Positions 34,440 through 43,899 of a DNA stretch of 64,000 nt are shown here, one piece after another. Positions within the stretch are counted from its first letter, which is position 1, and the number at the start of each line of letters is the position of its first letter. Source of the stretch: Actinopolyspora mortivallis DSM 44261 (GTDB lineage: Bacteria; Actinomycetota; Actinomycetes; Mycobacteriales; Pseudonocardiaceae); NCBI RefSeq assembly GCF_000384035.1, contig NZ_KB913024.1, positions 2,877,228-2,941,227 of the forward strand. Direction: 5' to 3'. The notes under the pieces were generated by a model. That model ran no database searches. It had not been told where the DNA came from and saw nothing but the letters and a program-made list of their open reading frames with translations. The position numbers and the translations under genes were made by a program.

Positions 34440-35356
34440 GCACCGGCTCGATGTCGGTCCCACCCCGCCGGGGCTCGCGGCCGCGGTGGAGGGGTTTTGG
34501 GCGAGGTGACCAACGCAACACCGCTCGGGCGTACGGCACCGCGCTGCGTGCTCTGGTCGCCGAGGTCGGCGCGGCCACATCGGTGGCGGTGTTGGACGAG
34601 GAGTCCACGGTCGAGAGGATCGGGCTGTGGTTCGTCGGCCGTTGGGGTGCCTGCGCGGCGGCGACGGTCAACGCGCGGTTGGACGCGCTGCGCTCGGCGG
34701 CCGACTGGTGGCGGGCGCAGGGCTGGCTCGTGGGCGATCCCCGATCCGTCGGCGGCCGCGCGGCCCGGGCCGCACCCGAGCGATAGGCCTGACTGAGGTC
34801 GAGAACCTGCTGGCCCGGACGCATCTGCCGATTCGGGAACGGACATTGTGGCGGATGCTGTATGAGACCGCCGCCCGCGCCGAGGAGATCCTGGCGCTGG
34901 ACGTCGACGAGCTGGATCTGCGAAACCGTCGCGCGAGGGTGCGTCGGAAAGGCGGTGCGGCCGATGTCATCGTGTGGCGTACCGCCACCGCTCGGCTGCT
35001 TCCGCGCTTGTTGGGCGGTCGGAGGTCAGGACCGGTGTTTCTCACTGACCGGCGTGCCCGCGTCGAGCTACCGCCGGTGGATGTGGCCCCGGGATCCGGG
35101 CGAGCTCGGTTGTCGTATCGACGCGCGGCCGAAACCTTCGAGCAGGCCACCAAGGAGCTGACCGGCGGACCCCTACAGATTGCACCAGCTGCGGCACTCC
35201 GCGCTGGCCCACGCCGCAGAGGACGGGACCAACACCTCCACCCTACTGGCGTTTTCCGGACACACCTCAGTGGCCTCCCTGACCCGCTACCCGAAGGTCT
35301 CGCCGGAGGCGCTGGCCCGATGGCAGCAGAAGCGAGATCCCGCTACGCGGCGGTAG
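34440..35356 (+). pseudogene. Tyrosine recombinase/integrase, three frame disruptions
   Basis: Pieces of one recombinase lie in three frames. The N-terminus (VHRLDVGPTPPGLAAAVEGF) is in the frame starting at 34440; the core-binding domain (RNTARAYGTALRALV... to about 34770) is in a second; the first catalytic part (ARTHLPIRERTLWRMLYETA, ARAEEILALDVDELDL with the first catalytic Arg) is in a third up to about 35160; the last part (LHQLRHSALAHAAEDG with HxxR, then FSGHTSVASLTRYPKVS with His and Tyr) is again shifted and ends at 35356. All catalytic residues can still be read, so decay is recent. Its position near the element end suggests a TnpI-like resolvase or a passenger. Confidence 0.8.
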
Positions 35357-35583
35357 TGCTTCCGCACCGGCGGTGACGAACACGGGACGTTCGCCGTGTC
35401 GAGGTAGGCGAGGTTCCAGGACGGTTCCGACCGGTTCCGCACAGACAAGGCTGTGCTATGCGGTGCTGGAGCGAGGTGAACAGAGTTCCCATGGTCAGCG
35501 GTGTTCGGTATCTGCCACTGTGGAATGGGAGAACGTGATGGTCCGTGCCGTGGCTGTGCCCGGTATATCGTGGAGAGGCGTGA

Positions 35584-36300
35584 GTGGTGGGAACGCGAAT
35601 CATCCCGGGGCCGTTGGAAACCGCGACGGAGACCACGAGCACCGCCTGGATCCGGTCCGCCTTGCACACCACGCCGTGTGACGTCGGGATGCTCGTTCCC
35701 GATGATTTCACCGCGTATGCACGCCTCCTACATCGTGGGGACCAGCACACCGCGACGGGAACACACCCTGTGCGCTGGGCCGAAGTGGCCCACAGCACCG
35801 GTACGCGTGTGCACGCCCATATGCAGTGGGACTCCATCGCCCCGGCCGTTCCGTGGTTCGACGAGCCGGAGACGGGCACGCTGGCCGTCGAATGCGCCGC
35901 GGCGTTGGCTGTGGTGTTGCGACAGCACACCACGACACCGGAGAGCTGTTGGTTCGGTATCTGGCACGGCAAACAACCATTACGGGTGCCCAACCATGCT
36001 CCGTTGGCCCGGTTCGCGTTGCGCGACATGTACGTGCTGCGTGGGCCGGTGTCCGGACTCACCCAGAACCTGGCACCCGAGCCACATCTCAGCCTGCCAC
36101 AACTGGCCTGGCCGGAGGATCGTGCGTGGGTGATGGCCACCGACGTGGATCAGCAAAGCACCTATCTCGCCGCGAGTACCCCCTGTGTGGAGGCGATCCT
36201 GGCCCACCCGGAACTGGAGACGTTCCGGGTGGGCCCGACCGATTCCATCACCGCGAAATCGGACCGCCTGAACGGGCCAGGCGGGCGAGCCACGCAGTGA
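35584..36300 (+). CDS. Conserved hypothetical protein carried on Tn3 element
   Basis: The 238-aa protein is a hypothetical seen in many actinomycetes; I cannot assign a function. Landmarks are VGMLVPDDFTAYARLLHRG, RWAEVAHSTG, HAHMQWDSIA, CWFGIWHG, MYVLRGPV and WPEDRAWVMATDVDQQSTY with a C-terminal AILAHPELE. It is Trp- and His-rich, soluble and has no signal peptide. The start is a GTG at 35584 (another GTG follows at once), with GGAGAGG about 5 nt upstream. It is intact while both mobility genes around it are broken, which hints at selection for it. Confidence 0.7.
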   Translation: MVGTRIIPGPLETATETTSTAWIRSALHTTPCDVGMLVPDDFTAYARLLHRGDQHTATGTHPVRWAEVAHSTGTRVHAHMQWDSIAPAVPWFDEPETGTLAVECAAALAVVLRQHTTTPESCWFGIWHGKQPLRVPNHAPLARFALRDMYVLRGPVSGLTQNLAPEPHLSLPQLAWPEDRAWVMATDVDQQSTYLAASTPCVEAILAHPELETFRVGPTDSITAKSDRLNGPGGRATQ

Positions 36301-36319
36301 CCCGAGCTGACCGTCGTGT

Positions 36320-36901
36320 TCAACAGGTGGTGACCTGGTTCGCAGGCCCATACCCCAGATCGTTCTGCCCCTCAGGAGGCCAAGTCTGAGACTGGGGAAG
36401 GTAACCAGTTGGGAAATCGATCGTAAATCCGCGCCAGGAACCATATGTCGCGTTCAAACACGCCCCGGATGTATTCACCTTGGCTCGGGCCTTGCCGAAG
36501 CTGTTTTGATACCCGGATTGCCGAATCAATGCACCGTTCCGATAGAGGGCAATATTCGCTGAAATCCTATCGACAGGTTTCGTGCACTTTACGACGGCGA
36601 CGACATTGACTGAAGCAGGATTATGCGTCGATTTATGGGGGACTTGTTTATCCGCTTCACAGGTGATGACGTCGCGAGCGCCAACGCCGGTCGATCGTGT
36701 CGCCGTGATCATGAATGACTCGGACTCACTTCCGGTCTGGTGCCACGATTCCGGTGCCCCAGGAGGTTGCGGCGCTGCTGTGCCAGCTTGCTGCGCAGCA
36801 GCATACCCCGTCGGCAGTAGGGCCATCGTGACGGCAGCCGCAGCGACCATCTTCAGTGAGCTCGCGAAACGCTTACGAGCCGCCATCCTCGTCGTCAGCA
36901 A
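36320..36901 (-). CDS. Secreted protein of unknown function, lower GC
   Basis: The 193-aa protein has a signal peptide (MAARKRFASSLK followed by a hydrophobic run and cleavage near GYAAA). The mature part is about 155 residues with five Cys (VITCEADK, VVKCTKP, SGACLNATYGSW and the C-terminal VTTC) and resembles a small beta-rich exported domain; I recognise no family. A TTG at 36901 with AAGGA 9 nt upstream is the likely start; an ATG at 36886 is the alternative. The gene and its 5' flank (36900-37050) are clearly AT-richer than the rest of the window, as for recently acquired DNA. Confidence 0.6.
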   Translation of the reverse strand: MLTTRMAARKRFASSLKMVAAAAVTMALLPTGYAAAQQAGTAAPQPPGAPESWHQTGSESESFMITATRSTGVGARDVITCEADKQVPHKSTHNPASVNVVAVVKCTKPVDRISANIALYRNGALIRQSGYQNSFGKARAKVNTSGACLNATYGSWRGFTIDFPTGYLPQSQTWPPEGQNDLGYGPANQVTTC

Positions 36902-37126
36902 CGTGTGTAATCCTTCAGTCTTATAATGCCGATGTCATGGTGTTATATTCCGGAATAAACCCCCGCGATCATGCCGAAAAAATCGTATCCTTCACGATCG
37001 CGTGTGTCACGAAGTCACATGGAGTACAACATGTACCTCCTTTGGACCCCATCCTTCATGGATCAGAATTCCGTCCCGCTGGGAGCGATAGTCGATGAGC
37101 AGCCCCCGGTGTCAGAGAGAGTTTTC

Positions 37127-40124
37127 TTAATCCGGTGTGGACGGATCGCGCAGCGGCCTCAGCCCGGCCATGTCGGGCAGCAGGAACGAGTAGCGGCCGA
37201 GCATGTTGATGTGGCCGTGCACGAACGGCGACAGCCGTGCCGCATCCTCGTCGCGGACCTCGTAGCCCTCGGCGCGCAGTTGGTTGATCGCGGCATCGAG
37301 GTAGCGGGTGTTGAACAGCACGATCGCGTTGAGCACCAGGCCCAGGGCGCCGAGTTGGTTTCCATGCCTTCGTAGTAGCGCTGCCGGAGTTCGCCGCGTT
37401 GACCGTGGAAGACTTTGCGGGCCAGGGCATGTCGGCCAGTCGCAGCACGTGCAGTGTTTTCGGGATCCGCCCGTAGGCCGCGATGGCCTCGCCCAGTGGG
37501 GTGGGACGTCCGTCGCGGGAGACCATGCGGATCACGTCGTAGGCCCGCACCGCGCCGGTGTGGATGGAGGCGACCACCCGCAGGATGTCGTCCCGGTGCC
37601 GCCGGATCCGCTCCAGGTCGATGCGGCGGCGGGCAGCATGGTTGAACGGGCCGTAGTCGACTTTCGGATCGATGCGCCAGAGTTTCTGATCGGGAATGTC
37701 GGCCAGCTGCGGCGCGTAGGTCCAGCCGGCCAGGGTGAGCAGCCCGAAGACGATGTCGGAATACGAGGCGGTGTCGGTGACCAGCATCTCCGGTGGCCTG
37801 CCGCCGTCGCGGTCATACAACACGTCGAGCACGTGCAGCGAATCTCGCGGGGTGCCGGCCACTACGGTGCCACCCAGCCCGCTGGCCTGGTCGTTGAGCA
37901 TGTTCAGCCAGGTCGCCCCACGGCGCCGGTTGAAGTACTTCGGATTCGGCCCGGCGTGCACGGTTCCCACGGGCACGACGAAACGCAGTCCGTCCACACT
38001 GGCCACGTGCCCGCCACCCCAGGTGTGGGCGAGTGCGATACCGGACTGGGCCTCGATGAACACGCCGTTAGCCGCCGACAGGGTCTCCGGACGCAGGTAG
38101 TGGGCGTCGACATGGGACAACCGGTCACGGGTCAACGCGGGCGCTCAAGGTTTGATCACGGGTTGCCAGCCGACGTTGCAGACCTCGCCGACCAACAGCA
38201 CCGCGATCGTGGTGCTCAACTCCGCCAGGCGGACCTCGCCGCCGGTGATCGAGGTGAACGCCTCACCGGCGCCGGTCCAGGCGAACACTTCCAGCAGCAG
38301 CTCGGGCAGATCCACCCGCGGCAGCATCCGGCTGGTCAGCACCCGCAGGTTGGCCAAGCTCTGCGGGTCGGCCTCGGCCGGCAGCGCTTTCAGGTGCAGC
38401 CGACCGTGCTCGTCGAACCGCACCACCGTGTTGCCGGACAGGCGTTGCCCGACGTCGCGGTAGGTGGCATCGAGCTACTCGGCCCGTTCGGCCAGCAGCG
38501 ACTCGGGATCGGTGGGCAGTTCCAAGCCGGCCAGTACTCGCGGTTTCGTGGCCTCCCATGCGGACCCGGACAGCAGTTTCGCCCGGGGAGCGGACCACTT
38601 GCTGGAGTTGGTCGCGAAGATGTCGCGACGCCGCAACAACCGGTGGAACTGCTCGAGCACGCAGAAGGTGTAGGCCTTCCAGTCCACACACCCGGGTTCC
38701 AGCTCGGGAGCGGCCAGCACCAGGCGTTTCAACGAGCCGACCAACACCCCCTCGTCGATCTCGCCGCAGTCGACCTTGTTTCGGTCCCCGCCCCACAAGC
38801 GGGGCAAATCGCGCAGCGCGGCCAACACCCGCTCCCCTTCCGGTGAGGCGTCGAAGATCACGACCTCGCACAGGGGGCGCAGAAACGGGCGTACCGTGTC
38901 GAACCGGCGCACCAGCTCGGCCCGCCACGCCTCGTCTTCGTCCGAATCCGACGGGCCGGCCAGCTCGGTGACCGTGGACAGCGCCTCGTCCAGCGCATTC
39001 CGAGAAACGACCGCGTCGATCTCGGCCCAGGCCTGCGCCAAGCTCATCGACGCGGCCTCGTCACCGTCCTCGGCGGCCTGCCGAGGCAGCTCCTCGTCGT
39101 GGTCACTGATCTCGCGCAAGGTGTCCAGCGCCACCGCTAAAGCCTTCGAGGCCTTCTCCAACTTGGGCCAACTGCGCAACTTCTGCTTGTTCGACTCCCG
39201 CTCGGCCCGGGCCAGCAACTTGCTGGTGATCAACAGATCCAGCGGGTCCAGCGCGTCATCGACCGCGCGGGTACGCAGACGCGCCACCGTGGCCAGCCGA
39301 CGCGAATCCCCGTGCCGTCGCAGCAAACTGGCCTTGCCCTGCATCCCATAGCGCGACAGCTCCGCCAACCGCCGCGGCGGCACCACCGCCGTATCCACCT
39401 CGACGGTCCCGATCCCGTGGATCTCCGCGACCCGCTCCAACGCAGCCACCATGCCCGGACCCGACACCCGCGTCGGCGCACGCCGCAACGTATCCAACCG
39501 CGACGAGCGCTCTCCCTCAGGCACCTCCAGCAACGCGTCCAGCATCGCCTGCTGCTCGTCATCGATCAGCCCCGACAGCGCCTCCCATAACTGCTGCGAC
39601 GCCGCCTCCCGCCGGGCAGCCACCAGCCGCACCAACGTCGTCAACCCCGGCAACAGGACCCGACGCTGCCGCAACCAGGCCACCGCCGCCTGAAACAGCA
39701 CCGTCGACCCGTCCCCAGTCGTCCACGACCGTCCCTCGACCCATTCGCCGAGTTCGTCTTCGACTTCGGAAAACTCCCGTCACTGATCCTTCTGACGGAT
39801 CTCCCAACTGTGCTCCGGCGGAGTTTTCTCTCGGTCTCCGTAGGACTTAACACACGACGCGTCAGCGACCCCGAGCTGCTCAGCCAGGTATTCCACCAGT
39901 TCGGTCGGCACATCCAGCGGGTCGTCCAAGAACCGGCCCCCATAGCGCACCGTGGCCAGCTGCACAGCGAACCCCAGCTTGTTGTGGTCCCGCCACTTCG
40001 GGGTCACCCACGTCCAGTCGACGTCATCAAGAAAGAAGTAACGCTCCAACTCAGCCCGAGTGAACCCACTATCGAGCCGACCATAGGCCCCCGCTTGCTC
40101 ATCGGAGAGGAACTCCACCGGCAC
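37127..40124 (-). pseudogene. tnpA: Tn3-family transposase (tnpA), multiple nonsense and frame defects
   Basis: The frame starts at a GTG at 40124 with the DUF4158 N-terminal domain (MPVEFLSDEQAGAYGRLDSG). It stays in one frame but is cut by TGA at 39780-39782, TAG at 38475-38477 and TGA at 38145-38147. The catalytic DDE domain continues (LTRDRLSHVDAHYLRPETL, then MLVTDTASYSDIVFGLLTLA with a catalytic Asp). Near 37430 a short deletion and frame change follow RLAD, and a second shift near 37355 leads into the true C-terminus (LNAIVLFNTRYLDAAINQL, HINMLGRYSFLLPD). A full-length homologue would be about 1,000 aa. No functional transposase can be made. Confidence 0.92.
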
Positions 40125-40223
40125 AACATGTCTCCCGTCGCATCATCCACCCACCACGGCGGAACCACAACGAACCACAGCAGCCGACCACACCATCATC
40201 AACGAACAGAATGGCAGCTCACG

Positions 40224-40262
40224 GCTTAGCGCCGTCTGTCGTTCGGATGTTCCTCAAGCCCC
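40224..40262 (-). repeat. Right terminal inverted repeat of Tn3 element
   Basis: 39 bp, exact reverse complement of 34220-34258; ends TTCCTCAAGCCCC at the element boundary. Confidence 0.97.
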
Positions 40263-40294
40263 TGTATCTGGCCGGAAACGCTCCTCTCGTGGCA

Positions 40295-40311
40295 GAATTG
40301 TTCAACAATTC
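40295..40311. promoter_or_regulatory. Candidate GntR/FCD operator before NRAMP-pxpABC
   Basis: GAATTGTTCAACAATTC is a perfect 7-3-7 palindrome 50 bp before the NRAMP start. The TTGT-N3-ACAA core is the usual shape of FadR/FCD-type GntR sites. The likely regulator lies beyond the Tn3 insertion at 33470-34153. Confidence 0.6.
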
Positions 40312-40360
40312 ACTCGTCCGAGGACACCACGACCAAGAGGAACCGGGGTGACGGGGAACG

Positions 40361-41578
40361 ATGGCCGAAGACGTCGCGAGAACACGCGGGTCCACCGTCG
40401 GCCGGGGCAGCCTGCTCGGAGCCGTCTTCCTCATGGCGACCAGTGCCATAGGGCCGGGGTTCATCACCCAGACCACGGAGTTCACCGTGCGCCTCGGGGC
40501 CGCCTTCGCCTTCGCGATCCTGCTGTCGACCCTGTTGGACATCGCGGTCCAGCTCAACGTCTGGCGGATCATCGGCGTCTCCGGGATGCGGGCCCAGGAC
40601 CTGGGGAACCGGGTGCTGCCCGGACTGGGGTCGCTGATGGCCGCCCTGGTCGTCTTCGGCGGCCTGGTGTTCAACATCGGCAACATCGCCGGGGCGTCGC
40701 TGGGGCTGGACGCCCTGCTCGGTCTCGACGTCAAGCTCGGAGGCGCGGTCTCGGCGCTGATCGCCACAGCGATCTTCCTGAGCGGACGGGCCGGGATGGC
40801 CGTGGACCGTCTGGTACTCGTACTCGGCGTCGTCATGATCGGACTGACCCTGTACGTGGCGCTGTCCTCCGCGCCGCCGGTCGGGGAGGCACTGCGCCAG
40901 ACCGTGCTGCCGCACCGGGTGGACTTCCTGGCGATCACCACCCTGCTCGGCGGAACGGTCGGCGGCTACATCACCTACGCGGGCGCGCACCGGCTCGTCG
41001 ACGCCGGGATCACCGGACCGGAGCACACCGGGCACATCACGCGCAGCTCGGTCCTCTCGCTGCTGACGACCAGCGTGATGCGGGTGGTGCTGTTCCTGGC
41101 GCTGCTCGGTGTCGTGGCCGGAGGAGTGACGCTCTCCGGGACGAACCCGACCGCCGAGGCGTTCCGGCACGCCGCGGGACCCGTGGGGGTGCGGTTGTTC
41201 GGGGTGATCCTGTGGTCGGCGGGCATCACCTCGGTCATCGGTGCCGCCTACACCTCGGTCTCCTTCCTGAGCACGCTCTCCCCGATGCTGCGACGCCGCC
41301 GAACCGGGCTGGTCGTGGCCTTCATCGCGGTGTCGGCGGGAGCGTTCCTGGTGCTGGAACAGACCCCCACCACCCTGCTGGTGCTCGCCGGGGCGCTGAA
41401 CGGGCTGATCCTGCCCCTGGGATTCGGGGTACTGCTCTGGGTGGCCGCACGCCGCGCGGACCTGCTCGGCGGCCACCGTCACCCCCGCCCGCTGCTGGCC
41501 GTCGGGGTGCTGGCCTGGTTGTCGACGCTCTACATCGGGGTGAGCTCGGTGAGTGGGGTGGCGGCGCTGTGGCACTGA
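40361..41578 (+). CDS. NRAMP-like divalent metal transporter of 5-oxoproline cluster
   Basis: The 405-aa membrane protein has about 11 helices of the LeuT fold. The first helix carries SAIGPGFITQTTEFTV, where NRAMP proteins normally have DPGN; the Asp-Asn pair is not kept, so true Mn/Fe transport is doubtful. This subgroup is usually encoded beside pxpA (as ycsG-ycsF in Bacillus) and may transport oxoproline or another amide. It is the first gene of a four-gene operon (73 bp before pxpA). ATG at 40361 with GGGG just upstream. Confidence 0.82.
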   Translation: MAEDVARTRGSTVGRGSLLGAVFLMATSAIGPGFITQTTEFTVRLGAAFAFAILLSTLLDIAVQLNVWRIIGVSGMRAQDLGNRVLPGLGSLMAALVVFGGLVFNIGNIAGASLGLDALLGLDVKLGGAVSALIATAIFLSGRAGMAVDRLVLVLGVVMIGLTLYVALSSAPPVGEALRQTVLPHRVDFLAITTLLGGTVGGYITYAGAHRLVDAGITGPEHTGHITRSSVLSLLTTSVMRVVLFLALLGVVAGGVTLSGTNPTAEAFRHAAGPVGVRLFGVILWSAGITSVIGAAYTSVSFLSTLSPMLRRRRTGLVVAFIAVSAGAFLVLEQTPTTLLVLAGALNGLILPLGFGVLLWVAARRADLLGGHRHPRPLLAVGVLAWLSTLYIGVSSVSGVAALWH

Positions 41579-41651
41579 CCCCTGAGCCCCGAACAACCGG
41601 CAGCACTCCGGGAAACCCCTCCGTTCGAATCACCGTGAAAGGATCCGCGGG

Positions 41652-42416
41652 ATGGACCTCAACGCCGACCTGGCCGAGAGCTTCGGCCGATGGGAACTGG
41701 GCGACGACGAAGCACTGCTGAACATCGTCACCAGCGCGAACGTGGCCTGCGGCTTCCACGCCGGAGACCCCCGGGTGATCCGCCGGGCCTGCGCGCACGC
41801 CGCCCGGAGCGGGGTGGCCGTGGGAGCGCAGGTGAGCTACCGGGACCTGGCGGGGTTCGGGCGACGCTTCGTCGACGTGGCCCCGAGCGAGCTCACCGAC
41901 GAGGTGATCTACCAGATCGGCGCCCTGGAAGCGCTCGCCCGGGTCGAGGGCACCCGGGTACGCTATGTCAAACCGCACGGTGCCCTCTACAACGCGGTCG
42001 TGAGCCACCGGGAGCAGGCCGCCGCCGTGGTCGAGGCGGTACGCCGGTACGACCCGGGGCTGGCGGTGTTGGGGCTGCCCGGCTCGGAATGGCTGCGCCA
42101 GGCCGAGCAGGCCGGGCTGCGCACCCTCGTCGAGGCGTTCGCCGACCGGGCCTACACCCCGGAGGGGACGCTGGTGCCCCGCGGTGAACCCCACGCGGTG
42201 CTCACCGACCCGGAACGCATCGCCGAACGCTGCCTGCGCCTGGCGCGGGCGGAGCCGGTCGAGGCCGTGGACGGTACCGAGATCACGGTGGTGGCTGACT
42301 CGATCTGCGTCCACGGCGACACCCCGGAGGCGATCACCATCGCCCGGCGGGTGCGGCAACGGTTGACCTCCGCGGGTGTCCCCCTGCGCAGCCCGCACGG
42401 GAGGGAGGCCGGATGA
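41652..42416 (+). CDS. pxpA: 5-oxoprolinase subunit A (LamB/YcsF family)
   Basis: The 254-aa protein begins [19 protein letters not shown], the family signature, followed by [13 protein letters not shown] and [10 protein letters not shown]. With PxpB and PxpC it splits 5-oxo-L-proline to glutamate using ATP. The ATG at 41652 has GAAAGGATC upstream. The stop overlaps pxpB as ATGA. All expected conserved His and Asp residues are present. Confidence 0.95.
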   Translation: MDLNADLAESFGRWELGDDEALLNIVTSANVACGFHAGDPRVIRRACAHAARSGVAVGAQVSYRDLAGFGRRFVDVAPSELTDEVIYQIGALEALARVEGTRVRYVKPHGALYNAVVSHREQAAAVVEAVRRYDPGLAVLGLPGSEWLRQAEQAGLRTLVEAFADRAYTPEGTLVPRGEPHAVLTDPERIAERCLRLARAEPVEAVDGTEITVVADSICVHGDTPEAITIARRVRQRLTSAGVPLRSPHGREAG

Positions 42417-43024
42417 GGATACTTCCCCTGGCCGACAGCGGTCTGCTGGTGGAGCTCGACGACCTCGACAGCGTGCACGGGCTCTACACGGCGCTGCGGC
42501 ACCAGCGGATTCCCGGAGTGGTCAACCTCGTTCCGGCCGCGCGCACCCTGCTGTTGCAGTTGGACCCACGCCACGCCGATCCCGAGAGGATCGAACACCT
42601 GGTCCGGCGAACCCCTGTCGAACCCGGTGGACTCGCCACGGAGGAGTCGCTGCGGATTCCGGTCGTCTACGACGGTGCGGACCTCGCGGAGGTGGCGGCC
42701 CTGACGGGACTGACCGAACGCGGGGTGGTCGAGGAGCACACCGGCACCGAGTGGCGGGTGGCTTTCGGCGGGTTCGCCCCCGGATTCGGCTACCTGACCG
42801 GAGGATCGGCCCGGTTGGAGGTGCCACGGCGGGCCGAGTCCCGCACGCGGGTTCCCCGGGGATCCGTGGGGCTGGCCGGGAGTTTCAGCGGTGTCTACCC
42901 GCGAAGTTCTCCGGGAGGGTGGCAGCTGATCGGACACACCGAACTGGAGATCTGGCGACCGGACCGGGATCCTCCGGCCCTGCTGCGCCCCGGCGTGCGC
43001 GTCCGTTTCGAGGAGGCCGGTTGA
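42413..43024 (+). CDS. pxpB: 5-oxoprolinase subunit B (KipI-like)
   Basis: The 203-aa protein starts [17 protein letters not shown] and has the C-terminal cyclophilin-like fold signatures [33 protein letters not shown] and [13 protein letters not shown]. It pairs with PxpC to form the part of 5-oxoprolinase that acts on the phosphorylated intermediate; its B. subtilis counterpart is KipI. Overlaps both neighbours by 4 nt. Confidence 0.93.
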   Translation: MRILPLADSGLLVELDDLDSVHGLYTALRHQRIPGVVNLVPAARTLLLQLDPRHADPERIEHLVRRTPVEPGGLATEESLRIPVVYDGADLAEVAALTGLTERGVVEEHTGTEWRVAFGGFAPGFGYLTGGSARLEVPRRAESRTRVPRGSVGLAGSFSGVYPRSSPGGWQLIGHTELEIWRPDRDPPALLRPGVRVRFEEAG

Positions 43025-43899
43025 CCGAACTGCGGATACTCACCACCGGACCGCTGACCACCGTGCAGGACCTGGGACGCACCGGAGCGGCCCACATCGG
43101 CGTCGGCGTCTCGGGGGCGGCGGACCGGGGATCGTTCCGGCTGGCCAACAGGCTGGTCGGCAATCCGGAGGGGTACGCGGGCCTGGAGGTCACCCTCGGG
43201 GGGCTGAGTCTGCGGGCCGAGCATCCCCTCACCGTGGCCCTCACCGGGGCGGACTGTCCGCTCGCCGTCGACGGCTACGCGGCGGCCCCGAACACCGTGC
43301 TGCGCGTTCCCGCCGGAGGGGTCCTCACCGTGGGCACGCCGTCCCACGGGGCGCGTGGTTACCTGGCGGTACGCGGCGGGGTGGAGGTGGATCCGGTGCT
43401 GGGCTCCCGCGCCACGGACACGCTGTCCGGGCTGGGACCGCCCCCGGTGAGTGCCGGGGACGTGCTGCCTGTGGGGCCCGCACCCGCGGAGTTCCCGCTC
43501 GTGGACACGGCTCCGGTCCCGGCACCCCCCGAAGGGGACCTCGTGCTCACGGTGACGCCCGGCCCCCGTGCCGACTGGTTCACCGGGGAGGCGCTGGCCA
43601 CGCTGCTCGGGACGGGCTACCGGGTCACCCCGGAAAGCGACCGGGTGGGGATGCGGTTGGACGGTCCCCCGTTGGAACGCCGCCACGGCGGGGAACTGCC
43701 CAGTGAGGGCATGGTCGCCGGGGCGTTGCAGGTCCCTCCCTCGGGGAGACCGACGTTGTTCCTGGCCGATCACCCGGTCACCGGGGGATATCCCGTCATC
43801 GCCGTACTCCGCTCAACGGAGGTGGACCGTGCCGCCCAGGCCCGCCCCGGCCAGCGCCTGTGGTTCCGGACCCGACGAGGTCACGGACCGTTCAGCTGA
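43021..43899 (+). CDS. pxpC: 5-oxoprolinase subunit C (KipA-like)
   Basis: The 292-aa protein is a biotin-dependent carboxylase-like domain protein. It opens [20 protein letters not shown] with GVGVSGAADRGSFRLANRLV and has GARGYLAVRGGVEVDPVLGS in the middle and PSEGMVAGALQVPPSGRPT near the end. It starts with TTG overlapping the pxpB stop (TTGA). Its 3' end overlaps the facing gene by 8 bp. Normal length for the family. Confidence 0.93.
   Translation: MTELRILTTGPLTTVQDLGRTGAAHIGVGVSGAADRGSFRLANRLVGNPEGYAGLEVTLGGLSLRAEHPLTVALTGADCPLAVDGYAAAPNTVLRVPAGGVLTVGTPSHGARGYLAVRGGVEVDPVLGSRATDTLSGLGPPPVSAGDVLPVGPAPAEFPLVDTAPVPAPPEGDLVLTVTPGPRADWFTGEALATLLGTGYRVTPESDRVGMRLDGPPLERRHGGELPSEGMVAGALQVPPSGRPTLFLADHPVTGGYPVIAVLRSTEVDRAAQARPGQRLWFRTRRGHGPFS

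Larger units (their letters stand above)
34220..40262. mobile_element. Tn3-family transposon, complete ends, broken transposase
   Basis: The element is 6,043 bp. Its ends are perfect 39-bp inverted repeats that begin GGGG, as in the Tn3 family. Flanking 5-mers are TGTAC (34215-34219) and TGTAT (40263-40267), a 5-bp target duplication with one mismatch. It carries, left to right, two candidate recombinase sites, a broken tyrosine recombinase, an intact conserved gene, a secreted-protein gene of lower GC and a Tn3 transposase with three nonsense codons plus frame damage. It cannot move by itself but could be moved by a related transposase. Confidence 0.93.

Noticed and set aside
34451-34786. 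Two separate small integrase genes
   Set aside because: The pieces are consecutive parts of one tyrosine recombinase in different frames, so they are one pseudogene.
38475-40124. Stand-alone DUF4158 protein and separate transposase fragments
   Set aside because: The fragments lie in one reading frame separated only by single stop codons and together form one Tn3 transposase.
34220-40262. Genomic island, ICE or prophage
   Set aside because: Size, 39-bp ends starting GGGG, 5-bp duplication and transposase type all fit a Tn3 transposon; there are no conjugation or phage genes and no tRNA attachment site.
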